Part shown: positions 9,621 to 17,823 of the stretch, piece by piece | Layout of the letters: each line of letters starts with the position of its first letter | How positions within the stretch are numbered: the stretch's first letter is position 1 | Assembly: GCA_034698045.1 (NCBI GenBank) | Contig: JAQGAU010001014.1 | Coordinates: 1 to 22,047, forward strand | Length of the DNA stretch: 22,047 bases | Source of the DNA: Paramacrobiotus richtersi | Taxonomy: Eukaryota > Tardigrada > Eutardigrada > Parachela > Macrobiotidae | Direction of reading: 5' to 3' | The notes under the pieces: model-generated | Told to the model about the DNA's origin: nothing | Databases searched by the model: none | The model's input: the letters and a program-made list of their open reading frames with translations, nothing else | Position numbers and translations under genes: made by a program

Positions 9621-12600
9621 GTAAGAAATGCAAGTTCAGCATTGTATATAATTTCAACACATTTTTGCTTTGGATTTTGTTCTTGTTATTACAAATGCAG
9701 TCCTCCGTAGAAGCTGGTTTTTCTTTTTGTTTCCGTGCTCGTTACGATAACGAAAGCACATTTTTTTGTGCAGTAGCAAGGACGGTAGTAAGAAGTACAA
9801 GCGATAGTGATGTTTTGAAAAACTATCTGCTTATTAAAGTCCCGTCGCGGATGCCGCTATCCTCCCTGTTGTCATTGGAGTGTGAATGTGCCGCTGTTTG
9901 ACCCAGTCTCTGTTTACACTCCTCCCCCGACATCATCGACTCGTCTGACGTCTAACAGAAATGAGAAGTCTACGGTTGCGCCCCAACACCCTATAATATT
10001 GACACCGGTAAGCGCAATTCTACAGAGGAAGCCTTTCTGTCAGCTGATTCAACTGTGAGAAATGAGGCTGTCGGGAAGAAGATTGATGTAAATACTACGG
10101 TGAATGTGCATAGCGTGGGAATATCTGACCCATTGTCATATTCTGACAATCTGTCTCTTCGAAATTATATGTCATCCACCCCAGTGGTCAAGTCTAGCGT
10201 TACCGCTAGTCATTCGGATGCAACCAGTTACACATCCTCGATTAGCTCTAGTTCTATTCTGCCTTCCGAGTAGAATAAGACTTCCACATTTGTAACATCG
10301 ACTGACAGCATGATTACTCCTACTGCGAGCGGCATATTTGTGCCATTTGATACTCTAACGACATATCGACCAACAAAGCATGTTGTTGCCATCACCACTA
10401 GTGCATACGCCGTACGCAAGGAAAATCAAGTATTATTTGCTACAAAGCTTGTTGGCGCAATCGATAGCCATGTAAAAGTTTCCGCGTCTAAGGCGACGCG
10501 GCATCCATCCTCACAGCGTCTTGCTAGAAGCAGTCATTTACCTGTACCGCATTCGACTGTCAGAAATAACTTGCCGGAAAAAGAGCATATTTTATATGAG
10601 GAAGTTAGGCAAAAACTATTTCCAAAAGTGTACGCAACCATACCAACCATTTCATCATCAGCCACACCGAGCGTGCAGAAACGACATTGCATCCATTACG
10701 ATCCAGGCCCAGCCCGGAAACAGGTTTTAATAGATCTAGTATTAAATTTGATTCTTCCGATGTGACGACTTCGACGACTACCAAGGAGACTGTTCGGCTT
10801 TTGGCTAAAACTGGTTTCTTATCACAAATCAATTCTACGGCTTTTGCTCCGATAAGCTCAACATCTACAAAAAGACTCGCAACGACAACCTATGCATCCG
10901 CACCTACGAGAGAGGTAGTTTCACGTTACCGGTAAAGCCAGTTACACCTTACACACGGTCACTTTCAACCTTTTATCCCACAACCGCTTCGATCGTTGGC
11001 ACTGGCAATTACCTGTTGTCTGAAGTAGTTACCCTACTCATTCGGATAACTATATTCCCACTGCTGTCGAGCGCTACGCTACTTCCACAGCTGCTCCGTT
11101 GATTAGTACTGCATCCACGGCACACCCTAAAGAGGCTTTTACCTTGATCGAGCCATCGACAAGTGAGAAGCTTGTGTTCTTCCTTCTATTATGTGGGCAT
11201 AATTGTATTGAATTCTTTGCTTGCAGCATTCTGCATGCCATGCCCATCATGTGTTATAGGTAGAGATGTTCGGATGGGTTTATCTCTGGACGGACCATCT
11301 GTAGCCGGGATTGTGGTAGGGACGGTACTGCTGGCTGTCATTCTTATTTTTGTATTCCTTTGGAAACGACCTTTTGGGCGAGCGTGTGCGCGTCGGTTTG
11401 GCCTCACATCTGGTTTGCACGGCGCTCGTGTAAGCGGCCATCTGCCCAGAGGGGAAGATACTCAGCGGGTTGGGGATGCGCCACCGGCCACGTCTTCCTC
11501 AAGTGGATCAGCAAGCGAAATCCATTTATCTGGGTATTTTGCCAACTTGGTAAACCGAATGCGACATCGCAGGTCACGCTCACCACGGTCCGTGCCAGCT
11601 CTCCCCTCATCAGTGGTCAATGAAAATACGGATCTTGGAACGGATCCTGGTCAGGCTGTTGGTGAGTATGTAGAAAGAGCTTTTAAAAAAAAACCGGAAA
11701 TGAGTTTACTTATAAATAGTTCTACAAAAACCGGAAACGAGTTTACTTACAAATAATTTGCACTGCAGGGTCTCCTACTCGCCGCTCTCGTATAACTGCA
11801 CCCCGTGTACCCATGGAATCCGAGGAAAGAAGTTCAGCACAAGAAGGTAAGTTTCATGTATGGAATCAGTCAAGTTCCTGATATTATAGCTTTTTACTTT
11901 CAGGCAGTGTGGTGCATCATTTTTCGTCGAGTGGACAGTACGTAGCGTCAGGACGCGGCAAGATTGATCCCAAGCGGAAGATACGCGCGGCCGTCACGGT
12001 TGATTCGACCCGAAACCCGTTCGGTCTTTACGGGAAACCACGAGGTACACTGCTGTAAAGAAACAGGTCTAAAGGGCAACATTTCATGAAAGTGTAATTT
12101 GAAAGTTTAATTTGTACAGTGACTCCGAATAGATTGAACTTTGAGTCGTCAGCTCCACGGGACTCCGTGGCGTCGACCAACGAGGCTGCAGGTGAAAGGG
12201 GTCAAGGTAAGCATAATCTGCTGGAACTAGATTAAAAATGTACGTTACAGACCACATTGTGTGTAGACGCTGCTACTTACACTTATGCTGTTCCGCATGC
12301 CCACACTTCTCCCGCATCACCTATAATCACTTCCGCATCATCTATAATCGGCGGTGGAAAAAGTCGGCTGAGAATGACGTTTTCCGGCAGTGGTCAACGC
12401 GAACGTAGCGCGATGCCGAATGCTTCCGGTAAACAACTAAACGCAGTTCCTAAATGATATATTTGGTAGTGTAGTGAGTAATTACAGTTTCGGTCCATAC
12501 AGCCGCGACGAAAGGCAGCAAGCCGACGAATGAGACCACACCAGTGATCGCTAACCCGGCATTCACCGGAAAAGGACGCCAAGCTGGATGGACCCGCGGT

Positions 12601-12660
12601 GCTGACGGGCGGATGGTTAGGAGTGACAATTCGGAAGAAGATCAACCACAGCAAATGTAA
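9279..12660 (+). CDS. LRRNT / Ser-Thr-rich stalk / single-TM membrane protein, eight exons (partly frame-disrupted)
   Basis: Predicted type I plasma-membrane protein. Exon model: 9279-9620, 9774-11162, 11260-11661, 11769-11846, 11904-12044, 12120-12206, 12267-12428, 12488-12660. All seven introns have GT-AG ends and all are in phase 1. Exon lengths 78, 141, 87 and 162 are exact multiples of three and the last exon ends at TAA (12658-12660). Order of parts: signal peptide from ATG 9279; LRRNT-type cysteines (C-P-x2-C-x-C-x6-C); a truncated leucine-rich segment; a Ser/Thr-rich, mucin-like stalk; a TM helix near 11301-11363 followed by basic residues; and a cytoplasmic tail. The start was chosen because it opens a hydrophobic leader (MLLLTAFMFCSS). 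The exons after the stalk are clean. The leader-to-LRR junction and the stalk contain about six single-base frame slips and a TAG at 10271. This is either an assembly-error artefact or a damaged allele. The exact protein family is not recognised. An adhesion or receptor-like role is inferred from architecture only. Confidence 0.7.
9774..11162 (+). pseudogene. Exon 2: Ser/Thr-rich stalk with frame slips and one TAG
   Basis: The acceptor is a T-run followed by GTGCAG (to 9773). Ser/Thr/Pro/Val-rich coding runs almost continuously, but the open frame changes near 9890, 10000, 10720, 10925 and 11020. An in-frame TAG at 10271-10273 interrupts one segment. Most changes correspond to one missing base. 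The last segment, ending IEPSTS, joins through a 97-bp phase-1 intron to the TM exon. The stalk is typical of heavily O-glycosylated extracellular linkers. It is marked as disrupted, although sequencing or assembly indels could fully explain it. Confidence 0.55.
11260..11661 (+). CDS. Exon 3: transmembrane helix and juxtamembrane tail
   Basis: After acceptor GTGTTATAG the frame encodes a roughly 21-residue hydrophobic helix (AGIVVGTVLLAVILIFVFLW) followed at once by KRPFGRACARR. This fits the positive-inside rule for a type I topology. The rest is Ser/Gly/Arg-rich with a basic stretch (RMRHRRSRSPRS). It ends at GTTG|GTGAGT in phase 1. Confidence 0.75.
11690..11763. repeat. 37-bp tandem duplication inside intron 3
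   Basis: Two diverged copies of a unit containing AAAACCGGAAA(T/C)GAGTTTACTTA occur with a 37-bp offset. They lie wholly within the intron between exons 3 and 4. Confidence 0.7.
11769..12660 (+). CDS. Exons 4-8: cytoplasmic tail
   Basis: Five small exons (78, 141, 87, 162 and 173 bp) are separated by introns of 57, 75, 60 and 59 bp. All junctions are phase 1 and the joined frame is free of stops to TAA 12658-12660. For exon 7 the acceptor GTGTGTAG (to 12266) was chosen over an upstream ACAG because only it keeps the frame. The tail is polar and Ser-rich, with an NPF motif (RNPFGLYGK, exon 5) of the type bound by EH-domain endocytic proteins and an NPAF sequence in exon 8. No kinase, TIR or death domain is present. 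Confidence 0.75.
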
Positions 12661-12745
12661 CCGGATGCTCCAGCTCAATGCCGCGTCGCTTTTAAAACCC
12701 CGCATATTTTCAAAAGATATGGGTCGGTAGTATGCGGCTTTGTAG

Positions 12746-12770
12746 TATTATTATTATTATTATTATTATT
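12746..12770 (-). repeat. (AAT)n tail of the non-LTR element
   Basis: A 25-bp (ATT)n run on the plus strand reads (AAT)n on the strand of the adjacent reverse transcriptase. It lies about 80 bp downstream of that frame's stop. The position fits the simple-repeat 3' tail of a LINE rather than a random microsatellite. Confidence 0.7.
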
Positions 12771-12852
12771 CAGTACATGGCAGGTAACCCGTATATTGCT
12801 ACCGATGACATTGATTGCACAGGGTTTAAACCTGCGAGAACAAAAACACGAG

Positions 12853-13455
12853 CTATACCGATGCCAAAACATTTCCAATTCGAAAATAATGAAAAAGAGG
12901 CCACGCAAGGGAAATATTAGACAGTGCATGCCGAAAAGATACTAATGAACGACAGTCCAGCGGATTGTTGCCGATTTTTTCCATTTGCTCCAAAATTTTC
13001 TTCAGCCGCATGGCCAGGGTTCCGTCCCCTATTTTCGTGGCTGTTTTCATGGAGATGACCATTCGATTACTGCTTCGCAGGCAGTATGGTTTTGCCGGTT
13101 TTTCCAGGACGATCATTTCCTTGAGATATGGAGGCACATGAAACTTTTCAGGATATTTGATTTTGTACAGCCAGATCGCTTCCTGTTGTTTCCGGCGTTC
13201 CGCCAACGGTAGGATGTTGTAGCGACTCATTAATTGATCGGTTGGAACGGGCATGTAATCCGACAGCGCTCGAACTGCATTTCGTTGTGTGACAGCCAGT
13301 TTCCCTTGAAAGGACGCAGACGCGGTATTCCACACAGGAGCACAGTATTCCATGTGCGACTGAACGAACGCGTGATAAAGTCCAATACGTTGAGAATCCG
13401 CCAGTCCTTCCTTAGCACGGTTTATCAGAGCGATTCTGTATACTGCGATATTGCG
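12853..13455 (-). pseudogene. C-terminal end of non-LTR reverse transcriptase
   Basis: The frame is open for about 200 codons and carries the hallmark end of LINE reverse transcriptases: a segment ending FVQSHMEYCAPVWN, then LAVTQRNAVRAL (thumb region), then LPLAERRKQQ, and a final DCRSLVSFRHALSN region. The catalytic YxDD motif and the endonuclease would lie upstream and are absent. The protein is therefore not functional alone. TAG at 12855-12853 is probably the natural stop. Confidence 0.8.
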
Positions 13456-14002
13456 TTACTTTTGTACGAGATTCTTGCACTTATACCATTACAGTTTTGT
13501 GTTTTTTTATTATTTTTACTGTGGCATTTTTTCGTACTGACTGGTTGTTGCGTTACGAATAATTCGTTTCTTCTTTTAGGCTCTATCTTTGCAGACGTAC
13601 CGTGTCCTCTGCAGCGCAGTTTTTAATGGAAAGTTGTTTATCTTGCGAGTGACATTCTGCGTATAAATATTTTACTTGACCAACCACATACATCTAGCGA
13701 AAGACAGGAAACAGGATGCTAGAGAATATATGCTGTTCCCATATGGTTAGAGTACAGAAACAACTTACGAACCAAATCACAACAACACAGTTAGTTTCTT
13801 ATGTTTGTCCACTTGAAAAATTCGAGGATATTCAGAAAAATTAGGAGTTCAATCGGTTGAGAAATCGGCTGAGAAAACTTTAGTTTCAGTCTTGCAAGCT
13901 GTTTTCTTTTGATAGGTATATCGTCGACATTGTGGTTAGGGGTAAGGTTAAAAGGATAAATGGTCTAAAAGCACAAATATAAATGAAGGTTTTTTTCGCG
14001 CA
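13456..14002. other. No gene recognised
   Basis: AT-rich DNA with T-runs lies between the retrotransposon remnant and the end of the Polinton capsid frame. An open plus frame (13234-13626) is mostly the shadow of the reverse transcriptase. Polinton sequence may have been deleted here, as the capsid C-terminus seems to be missing. Confidence 0.4.
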
Positions 14003-15412
14003 TCATAACGTGCGGTATATTCTCACCGTTCCATATCGGACATCGAGATAGGAGGTGTCTGATGAACAGACCAAATCCCGATTCCCAAGCCGGCATGCCA
14101 AAGCGGTATACAACATTGCATAATTGCCATTTTTAAAATCAACCTTATATGAAAGAACTTGATTATCGACTGCAAGAGTGATCTCTTCTAAATTAAAATG
14201 TTGAAAATTAAGTGGATTTCTTTTATAGTCTCCAAGGTAAGCGTCATGGGTCACCATGGCAAATATAATACAGTTTGGAATTTTTTTTTTAGAGGAGAAA
14301 AAGTTATCAAATGTATAGTGACGTTGGCCAGCTGGTAAAGATCGTGTACGTACATCTGTTGCGGAGTATATTTTGTAAATTGCTGGCTTTGTGCCTAGAC
14401 GCTTTTGTATTTGTTCATCGGTTTTGGGTAGTATTTTGGCAAATCGCGTTAATAAGCGCATATCTAAGATATTCAGGTAATAGTCTGGATACCGATCGTT
14501 GGACAACAAGAAAAAAGCTGGATTTCTTTTAAACAACCGAATTTTAACAGGAATGTTTGGTAAAAGATAGTTTTCCAAGCTAAATAATTCGTGCATTATT
14601 CTTCCAAGTAGTTCGAATGGTTTGCCTTCTTTTGTAATGTTATATCGTGCCAGTAGGCCTTGGTTGTTTGCGGTATTCGTAAGGTCAACATGCTCCATAC
14701 TGTTTTGAGTGTCCAGTGTATTAATTCGGTCTTTAAACCATAAAACGTTACGAAGCAGGTGCTTTTTGACTCCTTGCGAATAGTTCAGTAGTATGTTGAA
14801 AAATCCTTTGTAGCCGTAATTGTTATAACTGGTGTTGAACGGCGTTCCGTTAAGTTCTATCTCGCAACGCTCGAAGCTCATGTAGAATAGCAAATTGACT
14901 GGCGCCGCGTCTCTGATCTCTTGAACCCCTAATCTAGCAGTTTTATGTTCTCGTTCCTGTGGAGTGAGCGCAGCCATCGCACCTGCGACTTGTGGATCGT
15001 TCAAGTAATCCATTGTGTTGTCGTACGTGGAAGATTGGAGCATATTGTTGACTTGTTCAACAGATGAAGTCGTTGACTGATTAGGCTGAGCTGGTAGCTA
15101 AGCCAGTGTTGCTGCTGAGGAGGTGACCGGTTGGCCGATTCCAGTTGGTCGAATTTCGGATCTTATTAACCCAAGTGGTTTGGTTTTGTCAGTTCCTAAG
15201 GTCTGACAACGCACATGCAGAAGCACGTCCGAAAGGTCAAGGTAGTTTTCGGTTGGTGGAATCGGGAATTCAATAACGTTCGTATTGTTCACAACTTGAT
15301 TTAACGGAAGAATATCTTGAGTATAACTAGATTCTATGATTGACTGCGTTACTGGAGGATCAAACAACTGCAGCTCATCGGGAAACTTCTCTACGGTAGC
15401 AAGACTGGACAT
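14003..15412 (-). pseudogene. MCP: Polinton major capsid protein (F54H12.2-like), interrupted by a TAG
   Basis: Double-jelly-roll major capsid protein of Polintons, known in nematode annotation as the F54H12.2 family; it would form the icosahedral shell. The start, ATG 15412, gives an N-terminus with ELQLFDPPVTQSIIES followed by NYLDLSDVLLHV, typical of the family. A TAG (15100-15098) interrupts the frame after 104 codons. The same frame then remains open from 15097 to a TGA at 14003, with family features such as the region around GYKGFFNILLNYS, the RNVLWFKD segment and GDYKRNPLNFQHFNL. The C-terminal end appears short compared with family members, so the last strands may be lost. A single nonsense change is the only clear lesion. 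No reconstruction is given. Confidence 0.85.
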
Positions 15413-15622
15413 TTTCCGAATGAATGTGGATAAAGGCTTTCCTTTTGTCAGTTTTTGGAATAATCCTGTTCTTATATTGCGTTTGTTTCTGATCCCTCTT
15501 TTTCTTCTGCGGCTACGATTTCGTCGGACCCGGCGAAAAATAGTTGACTGTATGACGGTTTTCTTAATAACGTGACCTTTGCGTGATTTGCGGTGAACAC
15601 GTCCCCTTTTTCCTGCGATTTT
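15413..15622 (-). CDS. Arg/Lys-rich segment in frame upstream of the major capsid start
   Basis: Seventy codons are open in the same frame as the capsid gene, from just after tandem TAA codons to the capsid ATG. The segment is very basic (RRVRRNRSRRRKRGIRNKRN in the middle) and has no ATG of its own. It may be the end of a small core/DNA-condensing protein, as in adenovirus-like gene sets, an exon, or an N-terminal extension of the capsid protein. This is inference from composition and position only. Confidence 0.45.
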
Positions 15623-15886
15623 TTATTACGAAAAAGTTTGCACTAAGCAGTTACTGTTCACAAACAAAATTGACAGGTGTTATTATGAATACGACATATT
15701 TATATCACTTGCTGAAAAGCTAAATAAGTCACATCACACCGATGAAAATGCCCCTCCCTCAATTCACAGAAGATGTGACTTCATACGTTATCTTATACAT
15801 AGTAATGTTCAAGTAAAGCACAGCTAATAAATAAAAGTGATACAATTTCGTGTTACTCAGGAATGTTTTCACTCTTAATGACATGC
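15623..15886. other. Gap between minor and major capsid genes
   Basis: Part of this stretch stays open on the minus strand in the minor-capsid frame, if the TAG at 16013-16011 is ignored, until a TGA near 15764. I cannot assign the product. Confidence 0.3.
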
Positions 15887-16424
15887 CTATAATGCAACGT
15901 TGCACACGTTTCGCCGCCTGCTTCTTCCCCCCACAACATTTTCCAGTCCGATTGTATTGTAAGCAAAGGGCTCTAAAAAACCAGTTCTGTACAGGAAGAT
16001 AAATTCTGTTCTAGATAAATTTTGCAGTATCGCCATCACTTTTCCAGTGAAATCTCCCGTCCAGCAGAAGCACCTTTGGGGGTGGAACTCCATTCATGCC
16101 TGTCAAAAGTATTTCACTTGCTTTCCGCACCGCAAAAACAAGATCAATCGGAGAACCGTCAACTTCTGCCTCAGATAGAAACGCATCCAAGTATGTGCCA
16201 TTTACAAATATGCTTAGACGACGATGTTCAAGAGGGACCGTATTCAACTTTGCCGAGCTGCAAATACGTGCTAATGCGACGTCTCATGGCTGTTCTTGTT
16301 CACCAACGGGTATCAAGGGCAACTGCTGCTTGTTTGAAAACATTGTTGCCGTGTTTCGCAGACTGAACGATTCGGAACCGGCTCCCGCGGAGCTATGTAA
16401 TGTTGTATAAAATCCTGTATCCAT
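15887..16424 (-). pseudogene. Polinton minor capsid (penton-like) protein, broken
   Basis: ATG 16424 starts a protein with an N-terminal FYTTL segment and an N-rich stretch. In the first 60 codons it reaches a DVAL motif right after a TGA (16286-16284). Polinton/adintovirus penton-like proteins have this layout (F-x-x-T-L near the start and a conserved W-[ED]-V-[AG]-L). The TGA stands where the conserved Trp is expected, so it is probably a nonsense change. The frame stays open through LSIFVNGTYLDAF to a TAG at 16013-16011. A second frame open over 16093-15887 (with RTEFIFLYRTGFLEPF) suggests a frame slip near 16045 instead. The remnant is shorter than intact relatives. Confidence 0.6.
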
Positions 16425-16428
16425 TCTG

Positions 16429-17517
16429 TTAACTTTTCCTGAAATGAGACAAACACACTTAGACGCAGGAAAGCCACATTGTAAACCAAAATACCTGACG
16501 CGAGAAATGTCTTCTTTATAAAACTGTATCATCCGATTTCCCTCTCGTACAGAGCTCTCATCTAGCGAGCTCAATCTGTATGTTATGACTGCTCCGTAAA
16601 CTATATCCGCGATCTGAAAATCCTCGTCGGAAAAAGTCCTGGTGTAGCCTTTTTCGAACACCCTTTTTTTTATTTTTATTCTTACAAAATCTCCAGTGTT
16701 GAAAGCCTGCTTAATTAAACCAAGAAATTTGCTTTCTTGCCCTTGTTTGAAAAGACGCGAATGGTTTTTGAACGTGACTTTCGAAGGTTTCATTCTTATC
16801 GCAGAATGTACGCGATTATTGTAATTTTTAATAACATTCGGCAAAACTATATGCCAGTTAGAATTCTTTGAAAACGTAAAATGGCGGAATAAAATTGACT
16901 TTAGGGTCTGGTTAAATCTTTCAGCTAATGCCGCCTTATTCCGTGATGCCGATACTTGATGGTGAATACTGAACTTTGCGTAAATTGCTTGCGATGCTTG
17001 ACCGGTGAATTCTTAGCCGGCGTCTGTAACTGTTAATTAATTGTTTTAGGCTCTCTTAATTATTGCGACACTGCTCCTTACCCAGAACTGCTGGCCGCTT
17101 GGTACGAAAAACTTTCTCCATAGCTGTTGCTACTGTGGTCGCAAGCTTGTTTTTTAATGGTTCGGAAACCGCATAGCGACTTACACAATTAATCATAGTA
17201 AGAATATACCGGAATTCCATATCTGACTTTTTTAACGGCTGCATGTCAATTAGATCAGCATGCCATATGTTATCCTTTTCAATGCAAAAAATCTTTAGTT
17301 GTTTAAATTTCACGCGGGTCTGCTTATGTACTGTGTAGGCTGTCTGATGACTCAAAAACTCTGTTACATCTATATGCGTGGCCTTTAGCTTAGAATCTCT
17401 GCTACCCTCCTTTGCAGCGTTGTACAGCGCTCGCTCTCCTAACAGATACGCAGGGGATGAAACGTTGGTAAAAAGCTCTTTCAAGAGTGCAGCCTTGCGT
17501 CGATTGATAGTATTCAT
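16429..17517 (-). pseudogene. INT: Polinton integrase (DDE, retroviral type), broken
   Basis: Integrase of the retroviral/Polinton superfamily, which would insert the element's ends. ATG 17517 begins an N-terminal region with KELFTNVSSPAYLLGERALY, then SHQTAYTVHKQTR. The catalytic core has the first Asp in WHADLIDM (residue 88), the second in a TDAG motif (17024-17022) and Glu in an ERFNQTLK motif (16922-16920), with 33 codons between the last two. A chromodomain-like end (GDFVRIKIKKRVFEKGY) follows. Lesions are a stop/frame shift after about residue 153 (TAA near 17056) and a TAA (17015-17013) just after TDAG. Near the 3' end a GT-AG segment (16494-16439) may be an intron. If spliced, the stop is TAA 16431-16429, 4 bp before the minor capsid ATG. 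Confidence 0.85.
16439..16494 (-). other. Candidate 56-bp spliceosomal intron near the integrase 3' end
   Basis: The minus strand reads CAG|GTATTTTGG at 16495/16494 and ends with a pyrimidine-rich TGTTTGTCTCATTTCAG at 16439. Its length matches the shorter introns of the LRR gene (57-60 bp). Removing it moves the frame to a TAA within three codons, just before the next gene. Unspliced, the integrase frame runs on into the minor capsid frame. Confidence 0.55.
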
Positions 17518-17823
17518 CGTTAGGGTTGTAGATGACTGGAATTTACAGGTAGTCTTACCAACGTGTCAATTCCACCAAGATTCAAGTATTTCAATCATCA
17601 ATTCCAAACAGCAATGAAAGGATGAACATGTGCACTCGGTGCCTTTTTACATCAGCTGCGACAAAGTATACGAACGACTGGGTATCCAGGCTAACAAATT
17701 ATATACGGCGCGACGTGATCTGCATTCCATCATAACAATAAGGCGGAGTAACAGGATAAGCATGACCGCTTACTGATATGAATGGGAATAAAAGGCTGAA
17801 GTCAAACGGAATTTACAACTGAC
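17518..17823. other. Divergent intergenic region between integrase and zinc-ribbon gene
   Basis: About 306 bp separates the two divergent start codons. A Polinton terminus might be expected near here, because integrase genes lie close to one end of the element. No terminal inverted repeat or 6-bp target duplication was recognised by eye. Confidence 0.4.

Larger units (their letters stand above)
12746..13455 (-). mobile_element. 5'-truncated non-LTR retrotransposon (CR1/Jockey/L2-like)
   Basis: This is the 3' remnant of a LINE: the C-terminal part of the reverse transcriptase ORF, a short 3'UTR (12852-12771) and an (AAT)n tail. The 5' break lies near 13455, where the frame meets a stop and similarity ends. 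Such truncation is usual for target-primed reverse transcription. It is inserted tail-to-tail about 90 bp past the stop of the LRR membrane-protein gene. The clade cannot be fixed from this piece. Confidence 0.75.
14003..17517 (-). mobile_element. Polinton/Maverick (polintovirus-like) relic
   Basis: Minus-strand gene block: integrase, minor capsid (penton-like), basic segment, major capsid. Co-occurrence of a retroviral-type integrase with double-jelly-roll capsid genes defines Polintons, which are large self-synthesising DNA transposons with a virus-like gene set. DNA polymerase B, packaging ATPase and protease were not found, so this is a fragment of an element that is usually 15-20 kb. Terminal inverted repeats were not identified. 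The genes carry few lesions, which suggests a fairly recent loss of function or a low mutation rate. Confidence 0.85.

Noticed and set aside
9279-11162. Programmed ribosomal frameshifting to explain the many slips (as in Euplotes)
   Set aside because: No recurring slippery or stop context at the slip sites, and the rest of the gene is a normal intron-containing animal gene; sequencing indels or decay are simpler.
11163-11259. Open frame upstream of the TM exon as coding sequence with a second hydrophobic segment
   Set aside because: A GTGAGA...TTATAG intron in phase 1 removes it and matches the phase of every other intron in the gene.
12675-12929. Minus-strand frame with an Asn run
   Set aside because: The Asn run is the (AAT)n tail of the LINE, translated.
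13234-13626. Plus-strand 130-codon open frame
   Set aside because: Antisense shadow of the reverse transcriptase frame plus a T-rich tract; no domain.
15336-15575. Plus-strand frame over the start of the capsid gene
   Set aside because: Antisense to the capsid and basic segment, which have family-like features on the minus strand.
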